A stretch of 64,000 bases of DNA from Limiplasma sp036645955 (GCA_036645955.1 JAVXND010000008.1:7834-71833); one strand, 5' to 3'. Counted from the first letter of the stretch, positions 35,779-44,944 are shown. Program-made: numbers and translations. Notes: a model not told the origin generated them from the sequence alone.

Positions 35779-35967
35779 TTGCCAAAGAAGCCAATTGAAA
35801 TGGAACGACTTATACTGGCCGACGGATGGCGCTTCAAGTCGCAAGAAGGTTCCCATAGGCAGTACATTCACCCCACCAAGCCCGGAAAGGTTACAATTGC
35901 CTTTCACACCAAGGAGCTCACCAAGGGAACGGAGTGCTCCATACTCAAACAAGCGGGGTTAAAGTAG
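35779..35967 (+). CDS. hicA: HicA-type mRNA interferase toxin
   Basis: 62 residues from a TTG with AGGAGGGGAGG four bases upstream. The dsRBD-like fold has its catalytic histidine in SQEGSHRQYIHP, followed by the typical VTIAFH and LTKGTECSILKQAGL. HicA cuts mRNA. The antitoxin gene follows after 48 bases, in the usual toxin-first order. Confidence 0.92.
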   Translation: MPKKPIEMERLILADGWRFKSQEGSHRQYIHPTKPGKVTIAFHTKELTKGTECSILKQAGLK

Positions 35968-36015
35968 TCCCGCCTGTAAAGAGTATTTGCGTAGAACCAT
36001 AGGAGGTTGATCATC

Positions 36016-36441
36016 GTGTTTGTTGCTTATCCAGCTTGTTTTTTTAAAGAAGACAATGGCTACTCTGTTATCTTTCCCGACCTTGACTATACTGCCACCT
36101 GCGGAGACACTCTGGAAGATGCGCTCAAAATGGCTGTTGACTGCCTCGCGGGGCGGATCTATTCTTCCAAGCGCGACGGTGACGTAATTCTGCCGCCCTC
36201 CGCTCTTGAGCAGATCAGCCTTGAGGCCGTTGCTCACGAGATTGGGTACGCTTCAGGAGCCGGCTTCGTTAACATCATAACCGTCGATGTGGAAGAGTAC
36301 GCCAAGCGCCACTTTGAGCGGTCCGTTAAAAAAACGCTTACCATCCCCGACTGGCTCAACACCGCCGCACTCGAGCAGGGTATAAACTTCTCACAAGTGC
36401 TGCAAGAGGCTTTGTGCAAACGACTAGGCTATGAATCCTAA
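36016..36441 (+). CDS. hicB: HicB-type antitoxin
   Basis: 141 residues from a GTG at 36016, nine bases after AGGAGG; an upstream TTG touches the ribosome site and is unlikely. The N-terminal half is the partial RNase H-like HicB domain (GYSVIFPDLDYTATCGDTLEDAL). The C-terminal part (about 105-141, LTIPDWLNTAALEQGINFSQ) looks like a ribbon-helix-helix DNA-binding domain that would repress the operon. Confidence 0.92.
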   Translation: MFVAYPACFFKEDNGYSVIFPDLDYTATCGDTLEDALKMAVDCLAGRIYSSKRDGDVILPPSALEQISLEAVAHEIGYASGAGFVNIITVDVEEYAKRHFERSVKKTLTIPDWLNTAALEQGINFSQVLQEALCKRLGYES

Positions 36442-36481
36442 TCTCCGCATGAAGCTTTCGCAAGGGCTACCCTTGCATCCC

Positions 36482-37849
36482 CTACATCAATTTTTTCAGC
36501 CACTTCAGCTTATCGCCATAAGGCGCATACCGAAGCGAAATATCCGGCTTTGCATAGCGTTTCAGTATGCTTTTATGGTGTGAAAACGCATCAAAGCTAT
36601 ATTTGCCATGATAGCCGCCCATGCCGCTTTCCCCCACGCCGCCAAACGGCATATGTGCCGTTGCCAAATGCAGCACCGTATCATTCACACAGCCGCCGCC
36701 AAAGCTCACTTGACCAAGCACGGCTTGTTCTGCCGCAGGATTGCGGGTAAAAAGGTACAATGCCAGCGGCTTGGGACGGTGGTTGAGCTTGTCGATTGCT
36801 TCCTCCAGCTTGCGGTAAGTGAGTATCGGCAAAATGGGGCCGAAGATTTCCTCCTGCATCACAGGACTATCCCAAGTAACGTCGGTAAGAAGGGTGGGTG
36901 AAATGCGGTGCGCCTCCGCATCCACCTGTGCGCCATGGGATACCGCACCGCCGCCCAGCAGACCCACCAGCCGTTCAAAATGATGCTGATTGATGATTTT
37001 GGGATAGTTTTCGTTGGCAAGCGGCGCACTGCCGTACATGCGGCGAATTTCTGCAATCAGCGCTTCCACAAGCTCCTGCTCGCGGCTTTGGTGAACCAGC
37101 ACATAATCTGGTGCCACACAGGTTTGCCCCGCGTTTAAAAACTTGCCCCATGCAAGCCTTTTGGCCGTTAAAGCAATGTCTGCCGTTTCATCCACAATCA
37201 CGGGGCTTTTTCCGCCCAGCTCAAGGCTCACAGGCGTCAGGTACCGCGAGGCCTTTTCCATCACCAAACGGCCAACTGCAGGGCTTCCTGTAAAAAAGAT
37301 AAAATCAAAGTTTTGCTCCAAAAGCGCCGCATTTTCGGCACGTCCGCCTTCCGCCGCCGCTACGTATTGAGGCTCAAAAAGCTCCGAAATCATGCGCACA
37401 AGCAATGCGGAGGTTGCCGCCGAATAAGCGGAGGGCTTCACCACCGCACAATCTCCCGCGCAAATGGCCCCGATCAGCGGCGCAATGGTCAGCTGAAAAG
37501 GATAGTTCCACGGGGACATAATCAAAGTAACGCCATACGGCTCCGCATGTATGCGGCATTTGCCAGGAAGCTGTGCAATGGCGGTGCGCGCCCGCTTGGG
37601 CTTCATCCACCGCCCAAGGTGAGCGATGGCATCGTTTAGCTCCTGCTTGACCATTGCCACTTCGGTTAAATAGCCCTCAAACGCACATTTGCCTAAGTCT
37701 TCATGAAGCGCTGAAAGAATATCCTCCTCATGCTTCTCTATCCACGCCTTTACAATTTTAAGCTTTTCCATTCGAAAAGCGCGTGGCTTGGTAGCTTGCG
37801 ATAGAAAGTAGGTGCGTTGTGCCTCAACCATTTTTACAAAATCAATCAT
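36482..37849 (-). CDS. Aldehyde dehydrogenase, class 3-like
   Basis: 455 residues from the ATG at 37849. It oxidises an aldehyde with NAD(P)+. The catalytic cysteine is in NAGQTCVAPDY and the glutamate in SLELGGKSPVIV; the cofactor part includes IFFTGSPAVGR. The short form and the LQFGGG-like ending (VSFGGGCVNDT, FGGVGESGMGGYHGKYSFD) place it with class 3/fatty-aldehyde-type enzymes. It is transcribed away from araR across a shared regulatory region that holds an AraR-like box. A role in sugar or aldehyde metabolism under AraR is therefore possible but unproven. Confidence 0.92.
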   Translation of the reverse strand: MIDFVKMVEAQRTYFLSQATKPRAFRMEKLKIVKAWIEKHEEDILSALHEDLGKCAFEGYLTEVAMVKQELNDAIAHLGRWMKPKRARTAIAQLPGKCRIHAEPYGVTLIMSPWNYPFQLTIAPLIGAICAGDCAVVKPSAYSAATSALLVRMISELFEPQYVAAAEGGRAENAALLEQNFDFIFFTGSPAVGRLVMEKASRYLTPVSLELGGKSPVIVDETADIALTAKRLAWGKFLNAGQTCVAPDYVLVHQSREQELVEALIAEIRRMYGSAPLANENYPKIINQHHFERLVGLLGGGAVSHGAQVDAEAHRISPTLLTDVTWDSPVMQEEIFGPILPILTYRKLEEAIDKLNHRPKPLALYLFTRNPAAEQAVLGQVSFGGGCVNDTVLHLATAHMPFGGVGESGMGGYHGKYSFDAFSHHKSILKRYAKPDISLRYAPYGDKLKWLKKLM

Positions 37850-37873
37850 TGTATTCGCCCCTTTCTTATGGAT

Positions 37874-37902
37874 ATTGTAACAGGTTCCGCACTGGCAAGC
37901 AA
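37874..37902 (-). promoter_or_regulatory. Aldehyde dehydrogenase promoter
   Basis: Minus strand TTGCTT (37897-37902), 17 bases, TACAAT (37874-37879). It is divergent from the araR promoter. Confidence 0.75.
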
Positions 37903-37929
37903 GAAAAATCAACAACGGCTTTCCAGCTC

Positions 37930-37947
37930 AATAGGTCCGTACCTATT
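37930..37947. promoter_or_regulatory. AraR-like operator between araR and the aldehyde dehydrogenase gene
   Basis: AATAGGTCCGTACCTATT is an inverted repeat with 7-base arms and a central GTAC, resembling AraR boxes. It sits 13 bases upstream of the araR -35 box and 27 bases upstream of the dehydrogenase -35 box. Confidence 0.65.
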
Positions 37948-37960
37948 TGATGAGGATCGA

Positions 37961-37989
37961 TTGCCAAACACCTCGGTTTATGGTATGCT
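37961..37989 (+). promoter_or_regulatory. araR promoter
   Basis: TTGCCA (37961-37966), 17 bases, TATGCT (37984-37989). Confidence 0.78.
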
Positions 37990-38005
37990 ATGCATGCCAT
38001 AGCAT
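37985..38005 (+). promoter_or_regulatory. Inverted repeat over the araR -10 box and start point
   Basis: ATGCTATG and CATAGCAT flank CATGC. The position over the -10 element and start point fits a second operator, possibly for autoregulation. The sequence is unlike the GTAC-centred box. Confidence 0.55.
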
Positions 38006-38077
38006 CGGAAATAAGTCCGCAAAGCGTGTTCACAAAAGAACGCTGTTCCCATTTCATCATAAAGGAGGTCATGCCCA

Positions 38078-39145
38078 TTGGAACCAAAGTATCAATTTGT
38101 CGCCGATGCCCTCCGCCGCGATATTGCCACAGGTCTGTACAACGATGGTGAAACGCTGCTCACAGAGCTTGAGCTGTCCAGTAAATATAGCGTAAGCCGT
38201 CAAACCATCCGCCAAGCCATTTCTTTGCTTGAAAGCGACGGCCTTGTCATACGCCGCCGCGGCAGCGGCACCTATGTGACCCACGGTCCGCGCAAGCACG
38301 GCGGCGTGCTGAACGTCGGCGTCATCACATCCTACATTACGGATTACATTTTTCCTTCCATTGTTCGCGGCATTGAAAGCGTGCTTTCGGGCGAAAACTG
38401 CGTCATGAGCCTTTCCGCCACCTATAACCGAACCGACCGCGAGCGCGCCCTGCTTACCCGCGTGCTTGAAACGCCTGTGGACGGCTTGATTATTGAAGGC
38501 ACCAAAACCGCATTGCCCAACCCAAACATCGCGCTTTATGAACGCCTTTTTGAGCGCAACATTCCCGTCGTGTTCATCAACGGCTACTACCCGCAGTTAA
38601 AGCAAAATGTTCACGTGGTTACAGACGACGAGGGCGGCGGAGCGCTTGCAGCCAAGGTGCTTTTATCGCGCGGGTTCAAGCGCATCGGGGGCATTTTTAA
38701 GAGTGATGATATGCAGGGCCATTTGCGCTACCAAGGCTATGCCGCCGCATTGCAAGCCGCTGGTTTGCCCACAAGCGATGAACGCGTGCTCTGGTTTTCC
38801 ACCGAAAACAAGCAGCGCTTTCTTTGCGAGGAAACGGGCAGTCACTTCCTTCATCACCTCAAAGAGGACGTTGATGCCATCGTTTGCTATAACGACGACA
38901 TTGCCCTCATGCTCATTGAGCAGCTTGCGCAGTTAAAGCTGTCCGTACCTAAGGATATTTCCCTGATCAGTTTTGACAACAGCGCTTTTGCGGGTATTTG
39001 CCACCCTAAGCTCTCCACACTCGCGCACCCAAAGGATGCCTTTGGGCAGGAGGCCGCCGAAAAGCTTCTGCGTATGATTTCCGGCAGTGCAGAAAAAAGC
39101 ACCGCCCTTCCTTGGGAGCTTGTGATGCGGGAAAGCATTCGCTGA
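38078..39145 (+). CDS. araR: AraR-type arabinose repressor (GntR head, LacI sensor)
   Basis: 355 residues from a TTG at 38078, nine bases after AAAGGAGG. Residues 1-70 form a GntR winged helix (DGETLLTELELSSKYSVSRQ, IRQAISLLESDGLVIRRRGS). Residues about 80-355 form the LacI/periplasmic-binding sensor (GVITSYITDYIFPSIVRGIE, ISLISFDNSAFAGI). This architecture is that of AraR, which represses arabinose genes until L-arabinose binds. The araB promoter downstream has a matching operator. Confidence 0.93.
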   Translation: MEPKYQFVADALRRDIATGLYNDGETLLTELELSSKYSVSRQTIRQAISLLESDGLVIRRRGSGTYVTHGPRKHGGVLNVGVITSYITDYIFPSIVRGIESVLSGENCVMSLSATYNRTDRERALLTRVLETPVDGLIIEGTKTALPNPNIALYERLFERNIPVVFINGYYPQLKQNVHVVTDDEGGGALAAKVLLSRGFKRIGGIFKSDDMQGHLRYQGYAAALQAAGLPTSDERVLWFSTENKQRFLCEETGSHFLHHLKEDVDAIVCYNDDIALMLIEQLAQLKLSVPKDISLISFDNSAFAGICHPKLSTLAHPKDAFGQEAAEKLLRMISGSAEKSTALPWELVMRESIR

Positions 39146-39171
39146 TCCACCGCTATTTTTTTCAATACCCC

Positions 39172-39200
39172 TTGCCGAAAGGCTCATCTTATGGTATTCT
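39172..39200 (+). promoter_or_regulatory. araBAD promoter
   Basis: TTGCCG (39172-39177), 17 bases, TATTCT (39195-39200). Confidence 0.75.
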
Positions 39201-39209
39201 TATCTAACA

Positions 39210-39225
39210 ATTAGTACGTACAACT
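39210..39225 (+). promoter_or_regulatory. AraR operator of araB
   Basis: ATTAGTACGTACAACT closely resembles the GTACGTAC-centred AraR boxes of Bacillus. It lies directly downstream of the -10 box, a blocking position. Confidence 0.8.
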
Positions 39226-39262
39226 TCAAGCTTTGCTTGAAGCACGGAGGAAGGAGCAACCC

Positions 39263-40918
39263 ATGAGCAAATACACCATCGGTATCGACTATGGCACACT
39301 GAGCGGCCGCGCCGTGCTTGTGAACACCTCTAACGGCGAGGAAATTGCAAGCGCCATGCTTGAATACCCCCACGCCGTGATGGACACACAGCTGCCCTGC
39401 GGCAAAAAGCTCGGTCATGATTGGGCTTTGCAGCACCCGCAGGACTATGTGGACGTTCTCACCCACACCATTCCCGAGGTATTGCGGCAAGCAAAGGTGC
39501 CGCCTGAGGACATCATCGGCATCGGCACGGATTTCACCGCCTGCACGGTGCTGCCCGTGAAGCATGACGGTACGCCGCTTTGCTTCCTGCCCGAATTTGA
39601 GCAAAGCCCTCACGCCTATGTAAAGCTATGGAAGCACCATGCCGCGCAGGATCAAGCCATTCGGCTGAATCAGATAGCCATGGAGCGCGGCGAAAAATGG
39701 CTGCAAAACTATGGCGGCAAGGTGTCCAGCGAGTGGCTGTTTCCAAAGCTCTGGCAGATATTAGAGGAAGCGCCCGAAATTTATACCGCCATGGACGATT
39801 TTGTAGAGGCGGCGGATTGGATTGTTTGGCAGCTCACAGGCAACCAGACGCGCAACAGCTGCTGCGCGGGCTACAAAGCCCTGTACAATAAAACAACAGG
39901 CTATCCAAGCAAGGCGTTTTTTGCCGCTTTAGACCCCCGCATGGAAAATGTGATTGCTGACAAGCTAAGCTGTCCCGTTACCCCCCTTGGACAGCAGGCA
40001 GGCACATTAACCCCCGAAATGGCTCAAAAGCTTGGCTTAAAGCCCGGCATTGCCGTGAGCATAAGCAATGTAGACGCGCATGTATGCGTACCTGCCGTAG
40101 GCATCCATGCACCCGGTCAAATGCTCGCCATCATGGGCACCTCCACCTGCCACATCATGATGGGCACCGCAGAGGAGCAGGTTCCAGGCATGTGCGGCGT
40201 GGTTGAGGACGGCGTTATGCCCGGCTTTGCGGGTTATGAAGCGGGTCAAAGCTGTGTGGGCGATCACTTTGCGTGGTTTGTAAAAAACTGCTGCCCCGCC
40301 GCTTATACCGAAGCCGCTTCGCAGCAGGGCATGAACATTCACGAGTACCTGACCGCCCTTGCCGCCAAACAGCGTGTGGGCGAGCACGGCTTGCTTGCCT
40401 TGGATTGGTGGAACGGCAACCGCAGTGTGCTTGTGGATGCGGATTTAACAGGCTTGATGCTTGGTATGACGCTTCAAACCAAGCCCGAGGACATGTACCG
40501 TGCGCTCATTGAAGCCACAGCCTTTGGCACCCGCATGATTGTTGAAAATTACCGCGAGCACGGCGTAGCGGTGGAGGCCTTCTACGCAAGCGGCGGCATC
40601 AGCCAAAAAAACGCCATGCTCATGCAAATTTATGCCGATGTGCTCAACATGGACATCAAAATTGCTGGTGCGGCGCAGGGTCCCGCGCTGGGAAGCGCCA
40701 TCTTCGGCGCGGTTGCCGCCGGCAGTGCCTTGGGCGGCTATGACGACGTATTCACCGCCGCAAGTGCCATGGGCAAGGTGCGCGATTTGGTGTACAAGCC
40801 CATTCCCGAAAACGTCAGGCTGTATGACAAAATATTCGCCGAATACCGCATCATGCACGATTATCTAGGCCGCGGAGCCAACAATGTAATGAAGCGCTTG
40901 AAGAGCCTTCGAAGCTAA
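39263..40918 (+). CDS. araB: L-ribulokinase
   Basis: 551 residues from the ATG at 39263, after AGGAAGGAG. This FGGY-family kinase phosphorylates L-ribulose. Motifs are YTIGIDYGTLSGRAVLV, GIGTDFTACTV, MLAIMGTSTCHIMMG and YASGGISQKNAMLMQIYADV. It is the first gene of the araB-araA-araD operon; araA follows after 33 bases. Confidence 0.97.
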   Translation: MSKYTIGIDYGTLSGRAVLVNTSNGEEIASAMLEYPHAVMDTQLPCGKKLGHDWALQHPQDYVDVLTHTIPEVLRQAKVPPEDIIGIGTDFTACTVLPVKHDGTPLCFLPEFEQSPHAYVKLWKHHAAQDQAIRLNQIAMERGEKWLQNYGGKVSSEWLFPKLWQILEEAPEIYTAMDDFVEAADWIVWQLTGNQTRNSCCAGYKALYNKTTGYPSKAFFAALDPRMENVIADKLSCPVTPLGQQAGTLTPEMAQKLGLKPGIAVSISNVDAHVCVPAVGIHAPGQMLAIMGTSTCHIMMGTAEEQVPGMCGVVEDGVMPGFAGYEAGQSCVGDHFAWFVKNCCPAAYTEAASQQGMNIHEYLTALAAKQRVGEHGLLALDWWNGNRSVLVDADLTGLMLGMTLQTKPEDMYRALIEATAFGTRMIVENYREHGVAVEAFYASGGISQKNAMLMQIYADVLNMDIKIAGAAQGPALGSAIFGAVAAGSALGGYDDVFTAASAMGKVRDLVYKPIPENVRLYDKIFAEYRIMHDYLGRGANNVMKRLKSLRS

Positions 40919-40951
40919 GCTTGTTTATCATCAAATGAGGAGGTCGTTTTT

Positions 40952-42430
40952 ATGAAATCCAGTTCGTACGATTTTTGGTTTATTTGCGGCACCCAAGCTC
41001 TTTATGGGGACGAATGCATCCGTCAGGAAGAAGCGCATTGCAAAATAATGACCGAGGCGCTCAACAAGGACGAGGCCATCGTCGGCAATTTTGTGTTTAA
41101 GGGCGCAGTGCTCGACAGTGCCTCCATTACGGAGGTCATCATGGCCGCAAACGCTGATCCCCGCTGTGCGGGCGTGATTGCGTGGATGCATACCTTTAGC
41201 CCCTCCAAAATGTGGATCAGCGGGCTTAGCAAGCTTCAAAAGCCTTATCTGCATTGGAATACGCAATTCAGCCGTGACATTCCGTGGAATGACATTGATA
41301 TGGATTACATGAACCTCAACCAATCCGCGCACGGCGACCGTGAGCACGGCTACATCGGCGCACGCATGCGTTTGCCGCGCAAGGTCATTGCAGGACATTG
41401 GGAGGATGCAAAAATCCGCGCACGCATCGGCCATTGGATGCGCAGTGCCATCGGCGCGCAAGAAAGCCGCGGCTTGAAGGTTTGCCGCTTTGGGGATAAC
41501 ATGCGCGACGTTGCCGTAACCGAGGGCGACAAGGTGGAAGCCGAAATCAAGCTGGGTTGGAGCGTCAACACTTGGGGTGTGGGCGATTTGATTGCACGCA
41601 CAAAGGCCGTAACAGAGGCGCAAATCGATGCCAAAATGGCTGAATATCAGCAGAAATACACGTTCAAAACCGACAATCTTCAAGCCGTGCGCTATCAGGC
41701 GCGTGAAGAAGTGGCTTTGGAGGCTTTTCTGAGCGAGGGCGGCTTTGGCGCTTTTACCGATACCTTTCAAGATTTGCAGGAGCTCAAACAGCTCATGGGG
41801 CTGGCCACACAAAACTTGATGGGCAAGGGCATCGGCTTTGGCGGCGAGGGCGATTGGAAAATTGCCGCGCTGGATCGCATTATGAAGGTTATGGCGCAGG
41901 GCACAAAGGGCGGCACGGCGTTCATGGAGGATTACAGCTATCACATGGAGCCGGGCAACGAGGGCATTTTAGGCGCGCATATGCTGGAGGTTGACCCCGA
42001 CATTGCCGCCGATCGCCCATGGATTGAGGTGCATCCCTTGGGCATAGGCAACCGTGAAGACCCCGCCCGCCTTTGCTTTAACACAGGCGACGGCGATGCC
42101 ATTGTAGCCACCTTGGTGGATATGGGCGATCGCTTCCGCATGATTGTGAACGATGTCAAAGCCTGCGCACCCTTCCACGACATGCCCAAGCTGCCCACCG
42201 CACGCGTGATGTGGAAGCCCCTGCCCGACCTTTCCACCTCTGCCGAAGGTTGGATTTTGGCAGGCGGCGCGCATCACACCGTTCTCAGCTACGCTTTGGA
42301 TGCGGAGCACATGCGCGACTTTTGTGAAATCATGGGCATTGAGTTCATTCACATCAACAAGGACACCACCATTCCTCAGCTGCAAAAAGAATTGCAATGG
42401 AATGATATTGTCTGGCGGATTCGCGGTTAA
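40952..42430 (+). CDS. araA: L-arabinose isomerase
   Basis: 492 residues, full length. It converts L-arabinose to L-ribulose with Mn2+. The N-terminus YDFWFICGTQALYGDE, the NTQFSRDIPW-like substrate loop and the metal-site glutamates in GFGGEGDWKIAAL and MEDYSYHMEPGNEGILGAHM are recognisable. GAGGAGG precedes the ATG. Confidence 0.98.
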   Translation: MKSSSYDFWFICGTQALYGDECIRQEEAHCKIMTEALNKDEAIVGNFVFKGAVLDSASITEVIMAANADPRCAGVIAWMHTFSPSKMWISGLSKLQKPYLHWNTQFSRDIPWNDIDMDYMNLNQSAHGDREHGYIGARMRLPRKVIAGHWEDAKIRARIGHWMRSAIGAQESRGLKVCRFGDNMRDVAVTEGDKVEAEIKLGWSVNTWGVGDLIARTKAVTEAQIDAKMAEYQQKYTFKTDNLQAVRYQAREEVALEAFLSEGGFGAFTDTFQDLQELKQLMGLATQNLMGKGIGFGGEGDWKIAALDRIMKVMAQGTKGGTAFMEDYSYHMEPGNEGILGAHMLEVDPDIAADRPWIEVHPLGIGNREDPARLCFNTGDGDAIVATLVDMGDRFRMIVNDVKACAPFHDMPKLPTARVMWKPLPDLSTSAEGWILAGGAHHTVLSYALDAEHMRDFCEIMGIEFIHINKDTTIPQLQKELQWNDIVWRIRG

Positions 42431-42447
42431 AGCAAGGAGGGTTTGCC

Positions 42448-43158
42448 ATGTTAAGCGATTTAAAACAGCAGGTCTACGAAGCCAATTTGCTATTGCCAAA
42501 GTACAATCTTGTCACCTTTACATGGGGAAACGTTTCAGGCATTGACCGCGAGCGCGGGCTGTTTGTGATCAAACCATCGGGCGTGCCTTATGAAGAGCTG
42601 ACCGCAGAAGACATGGTGGTGGTAGATCTTGAGGGCAAAAAGGTGGAAGGCAAGCTCAACCCAAGCTCCGACACCCCCACCCACGTGGTGCTGTACAATC
42701 ATTTCCCCGCCGTCGGCGGCTTGGTACACACGCACAGCCGCTGGGCAACCATATGGGCACAGGCGGCACGGGAAATTCCGCCCTATGGCACAACCCATGC
42801 CGACACCATCCACGGCGCGGTTCCCCTCACACGCTCCCTCACCCCCGAGGAGGTTGCGCGGGCTTACGAGCTTGAAACAGGCAATGTGATTGCCGCGCAC
42901 TTTGAAGAAGCTCACCTAGACCCTGCGGCGGTGCCCTGCGTGCTTCTGCGTAACCACGGCCCATTTGCTTGGGGTAAAAATGCCATGGAGGCTGTTCACA
43001 ACGCCGTTGTTTTGGAAGAGGTTGCCATGATGGCGTGGCATACCGAAGCCCTGCCCAGAGAACGCCCGCTGGATTGCGTGCCTGATTACGTCATGGAAAA
43101 GCACTATTTACGCAAGCATGGGCCTGCGGCTTATTATGGGCAAGAAAATCATCGCTAA
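42448..43158 (+). CDS. araD: L-ribulose-5-phosphate 4-epimerase
   Basis: 236 residues. This class II aldolase-fold epimerase makes D-xylulose 5-phosphate. TWGNVSGIDRERGLFVIKPS, the zinc histidines of VHTHSRWAT and the later histidine in LLRNHGPFAWG are typical. It starts 17 bases after araA and ends the operon at the terminator at 43197. Confidence 0.97.
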   Translation: MLSDLKQQVYEANLLLPKYNLVTFTWGNVSGIDRERGLFVIKPSGVPYEELTAEDMVVVDLEGKKVEGKLNPSSDTPTHVVLYNHFPAVGGLVHTHSRWATIWAQAAREIPPYGTTHADTIHGAVPLTRSLTPEEVARAYELETGNVIAAHFEEAHLDPAAVPCVLLRNHGPFAWGKNAMEAVHNAVVLEEVAMMAWHTEALPRERPLDCVPDYVMEKHYLRKHGPAAYYGQENHR

Positions 43159-43196
43159 CAGCAGGGCTTGATAGGCTTAGCCCTTGCTCCCCTACC

Positions 43197-43236
43197 AAAA
43201 ACCGCCGCTTTCTTCCGTAGAAAGCGGCGGTTTTGT
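43197..43236. terminator. Bidirectional terminator between araD and the 76-residue ORF
   Basis: ACCGCCGCTTTC and GAAAGCGGCGGT form a 12-bp stem with T tracts in both directions. It serves araD and the convergent gene at 43247-43477. Confidence 0.92.
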
Positions 43237-43246
43237 GCTTGTCTTA

Positions 43247-43477
43247 TTACAGCACGTTGGAGCTTGTGCACTCCACATATACGCTGCCGTCCTTGCGGCG
43301 CGTAAGCTTGGCTTTATTGCCCTGACCATCATCCATGGTCATCTTCTCAATTTCGTTAAGCGTTAAAAAATTCACCACGTCGCTTTCCACAAATGCAACC
43401 CAATTCTTGCGGTCGCGCGTGACTTTGGGCTTGTCCTCCGTCATTTCTTCAATCGATTCCCTTGTATTTGGCATCAT
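43247..43477 (-). CDS. Small hypothetical protein
   Basis: 76 residues starting at two adjacent ATG codons (43477/43474) after AAAGGGG. It is charged and soluble, with VTRDRKNWVAFVESDVVNFL followed by a likely beta segment (GSVYVECTSSN). No family is recognised. It is supported by its own promoter, ribosome site and terminator. Confidence 0.75.
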   Translation of the reverse strand: MMPNTRESIEEMTEDKPKVTRDRKNWVAFVESDVVNFLTLNEIEKMTMDDGQGNKAKLTRRKDGSVYVECTSSNVL

Positions 43478-43508
43478 GTCATACCCCTTTCATAAAAGCC
43501 TGAATGCT

Positions 43509-43537
43509 ATCATACCGTATTTATATTCGAAACGCAA
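43509..43537 (-). promoter_or_regulatory. Promoter of the 76-residue ORF
   Basis: Minus strand TTGCGT (43532-43537), 17 bases, TATGAT (43509-43514). Confidence 0.72.
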
Positions 43538-43559
43538 CCAAAAGATACCCTTGGACACG

Positions 43560-44660
43560 CTAGTCATTGACTTCATCCCAAGGAATGAACCCATCATAAT
43601 AGATCCGATTCTTCTGTGTACCAAGGTCCTGCATTTCACCGGTTTGGGCGTCGAATAGGATCGTTACATACTCAAGAGAATCTACACTGAAGCTTCTTTG
43701 CGCATCATATGGCGGCAGCTCTTTACGTGGGTTATCCAAATACAAGCAGTTGAGCCGCCACGCCGGTACCGCATAATAGCAATCTGCAATGTCATTCGTT
43801 TCCGCCATATCAGGATCGTCATATAAAGCATAACCAAGCTCCAAGTCAAAAGCACTGCGAATATGACCTGCGGCAATTTCTGTTTCTATGGCATTCTTGA
43901 TGGTTGTAAAAGGACACAAGGGTATATCCTCTGCGATCACTGCGACCGAATCCATTTTCTGTATTGCAACCTCGTAATTTTCTTCACCATTGATCCACGC
44001 TGTTAATAACGGGGCATATCTCAAATGGGTTTTTGCTCTCAGCGCTTCTCCTGCATGGCATAAAATGGGGATCTTATTCAGGCATTGATAAAAAAACAAA
44101 TAATAGTCGCCTGGTAAGATCGCTTCCTTTGTTTTGGGGTTGATATATTTGAATGTCCTTAACAAATACGGTCGCTCAATCAGAAAGTCATCTGCATTCA
44201 TTCTTGCCAACTCAAAGGTTTGTTTGATGTAATGAATGGCCTCACCCAGCGTCATTTCGCTGAACAAAGCATATGCTTTATCCTTTTCTTTGGGGTTTAC
44301 ATAGACTGCATCAGGCAATCTGTCAAGCTTCCCAGGGATCAGCTCGGGATAATCCTTTGTTCGATAACGCAAATAATTTGTATCTTCACGCACAAGGATG
44401 TCCCACCCTGTTTCACGCTCGGTAAAAGCAGGCCCCATACGCGCCAGCTTCACCTTCTGTATGGGCATAAAATCTACATCAGGCGTAAACACATCCATAT
44501 CCACAAGGATCTCGCGGCCATGGGCGGTATAGTTCTCATGCCAGCCCTCCGCCGCCTGTTCCCGCACTTCGCCGATCGAATACCGCTGCGTTTCCTGGGC
44601 GTTGACAGAGGAAGCCACAAGGAGCAGACCAAGAAGCAACACGCAAATCGATTTTTTCAT
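43560..44660 (-). CDS. Secreted protein of unknown family
   Basis: 366 residues with a clean signal peptide (MKKSICVLLLGLLLVASSVN, cut before QETQR). AAAGGAGAG precedes the ATG. The mature part is soluble and mixed alpha/beta, with no transmembrane helix and no wall anchor. Segments such as IVLFDAQTG-like VTILFDAQTGEMQDLGTQ near the C-terminus suggest a PepSY- or DUF-like beta hairpin seen in other Clostridial exported proteins, but I cannot name a family. It stands alone, 82 bases from its neighbour. Confidence 0.8.
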   Translation of the reverse strand: MKKSICVLLLGLLLVASSVNAQETQRYSIGEVREQAAEGWHENYTAHGREILVDMDVFTPDVDFMPIQKVKLARMGPAFTERETGWDILVREDTNYLRYRTKDYPELIPGKLDRLPDAVYVNPKEKDKAYALFSEMTLGEAIHYIKQTFELARMNADDFLIERPYLLRTFKYINPKTKEAILPGDYYLFFYQCLNKIPILCHAGEALRAKTHLRYAPLLTAWINGEENYEVAIQKMDSVAVIAEDIPLCPFTTIKNAIETEIAAGHIRSAFDLELGYALYDDPDMAETNDIADCYYAVPAWRLNCLYLDNPRKELPPYDAQRSFSVDSLEYVTILFDAQTGEMQDLGTQKNRIYYDGFIPWDEVND

Positions 44661-44944
44661 GCTATACTCTCCTTTTGTATTGGTGTCAGGTTTTGCAGGG
44701 ACTTTTTTTGCTCATCTGCGGCGTTTGACCAATTGCAAAGCATTGATGCATGATTCGCCCCCCTTGCCTGTTCATTTCTTGCTAATGATAGGATAGCACA
44801 TTCATCGGGGGATATCTATATGAAACCTGTCTTTTGCGCATATCCTTTGTTGTAGGCTGTAACATAGCTCTGCATTTCATGTCGAATTAGCGCATTCTTA
44901 GCACATTTTGGGCATAGATTAGCGGAATCTTAACAATTTTGTGG

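Noticed and set aside
36460..36476. GCAAGGG/CCCTTGC inverted repeat as a terminator for hicB or the dehydrogenase gene
   Set aside because: The stem is short and no T tract follows on either strand.
40931..41944. Minus-strand open frame of 337 codons
   Set aside because: It is fully antisense to araA, which is certain from its motifs.
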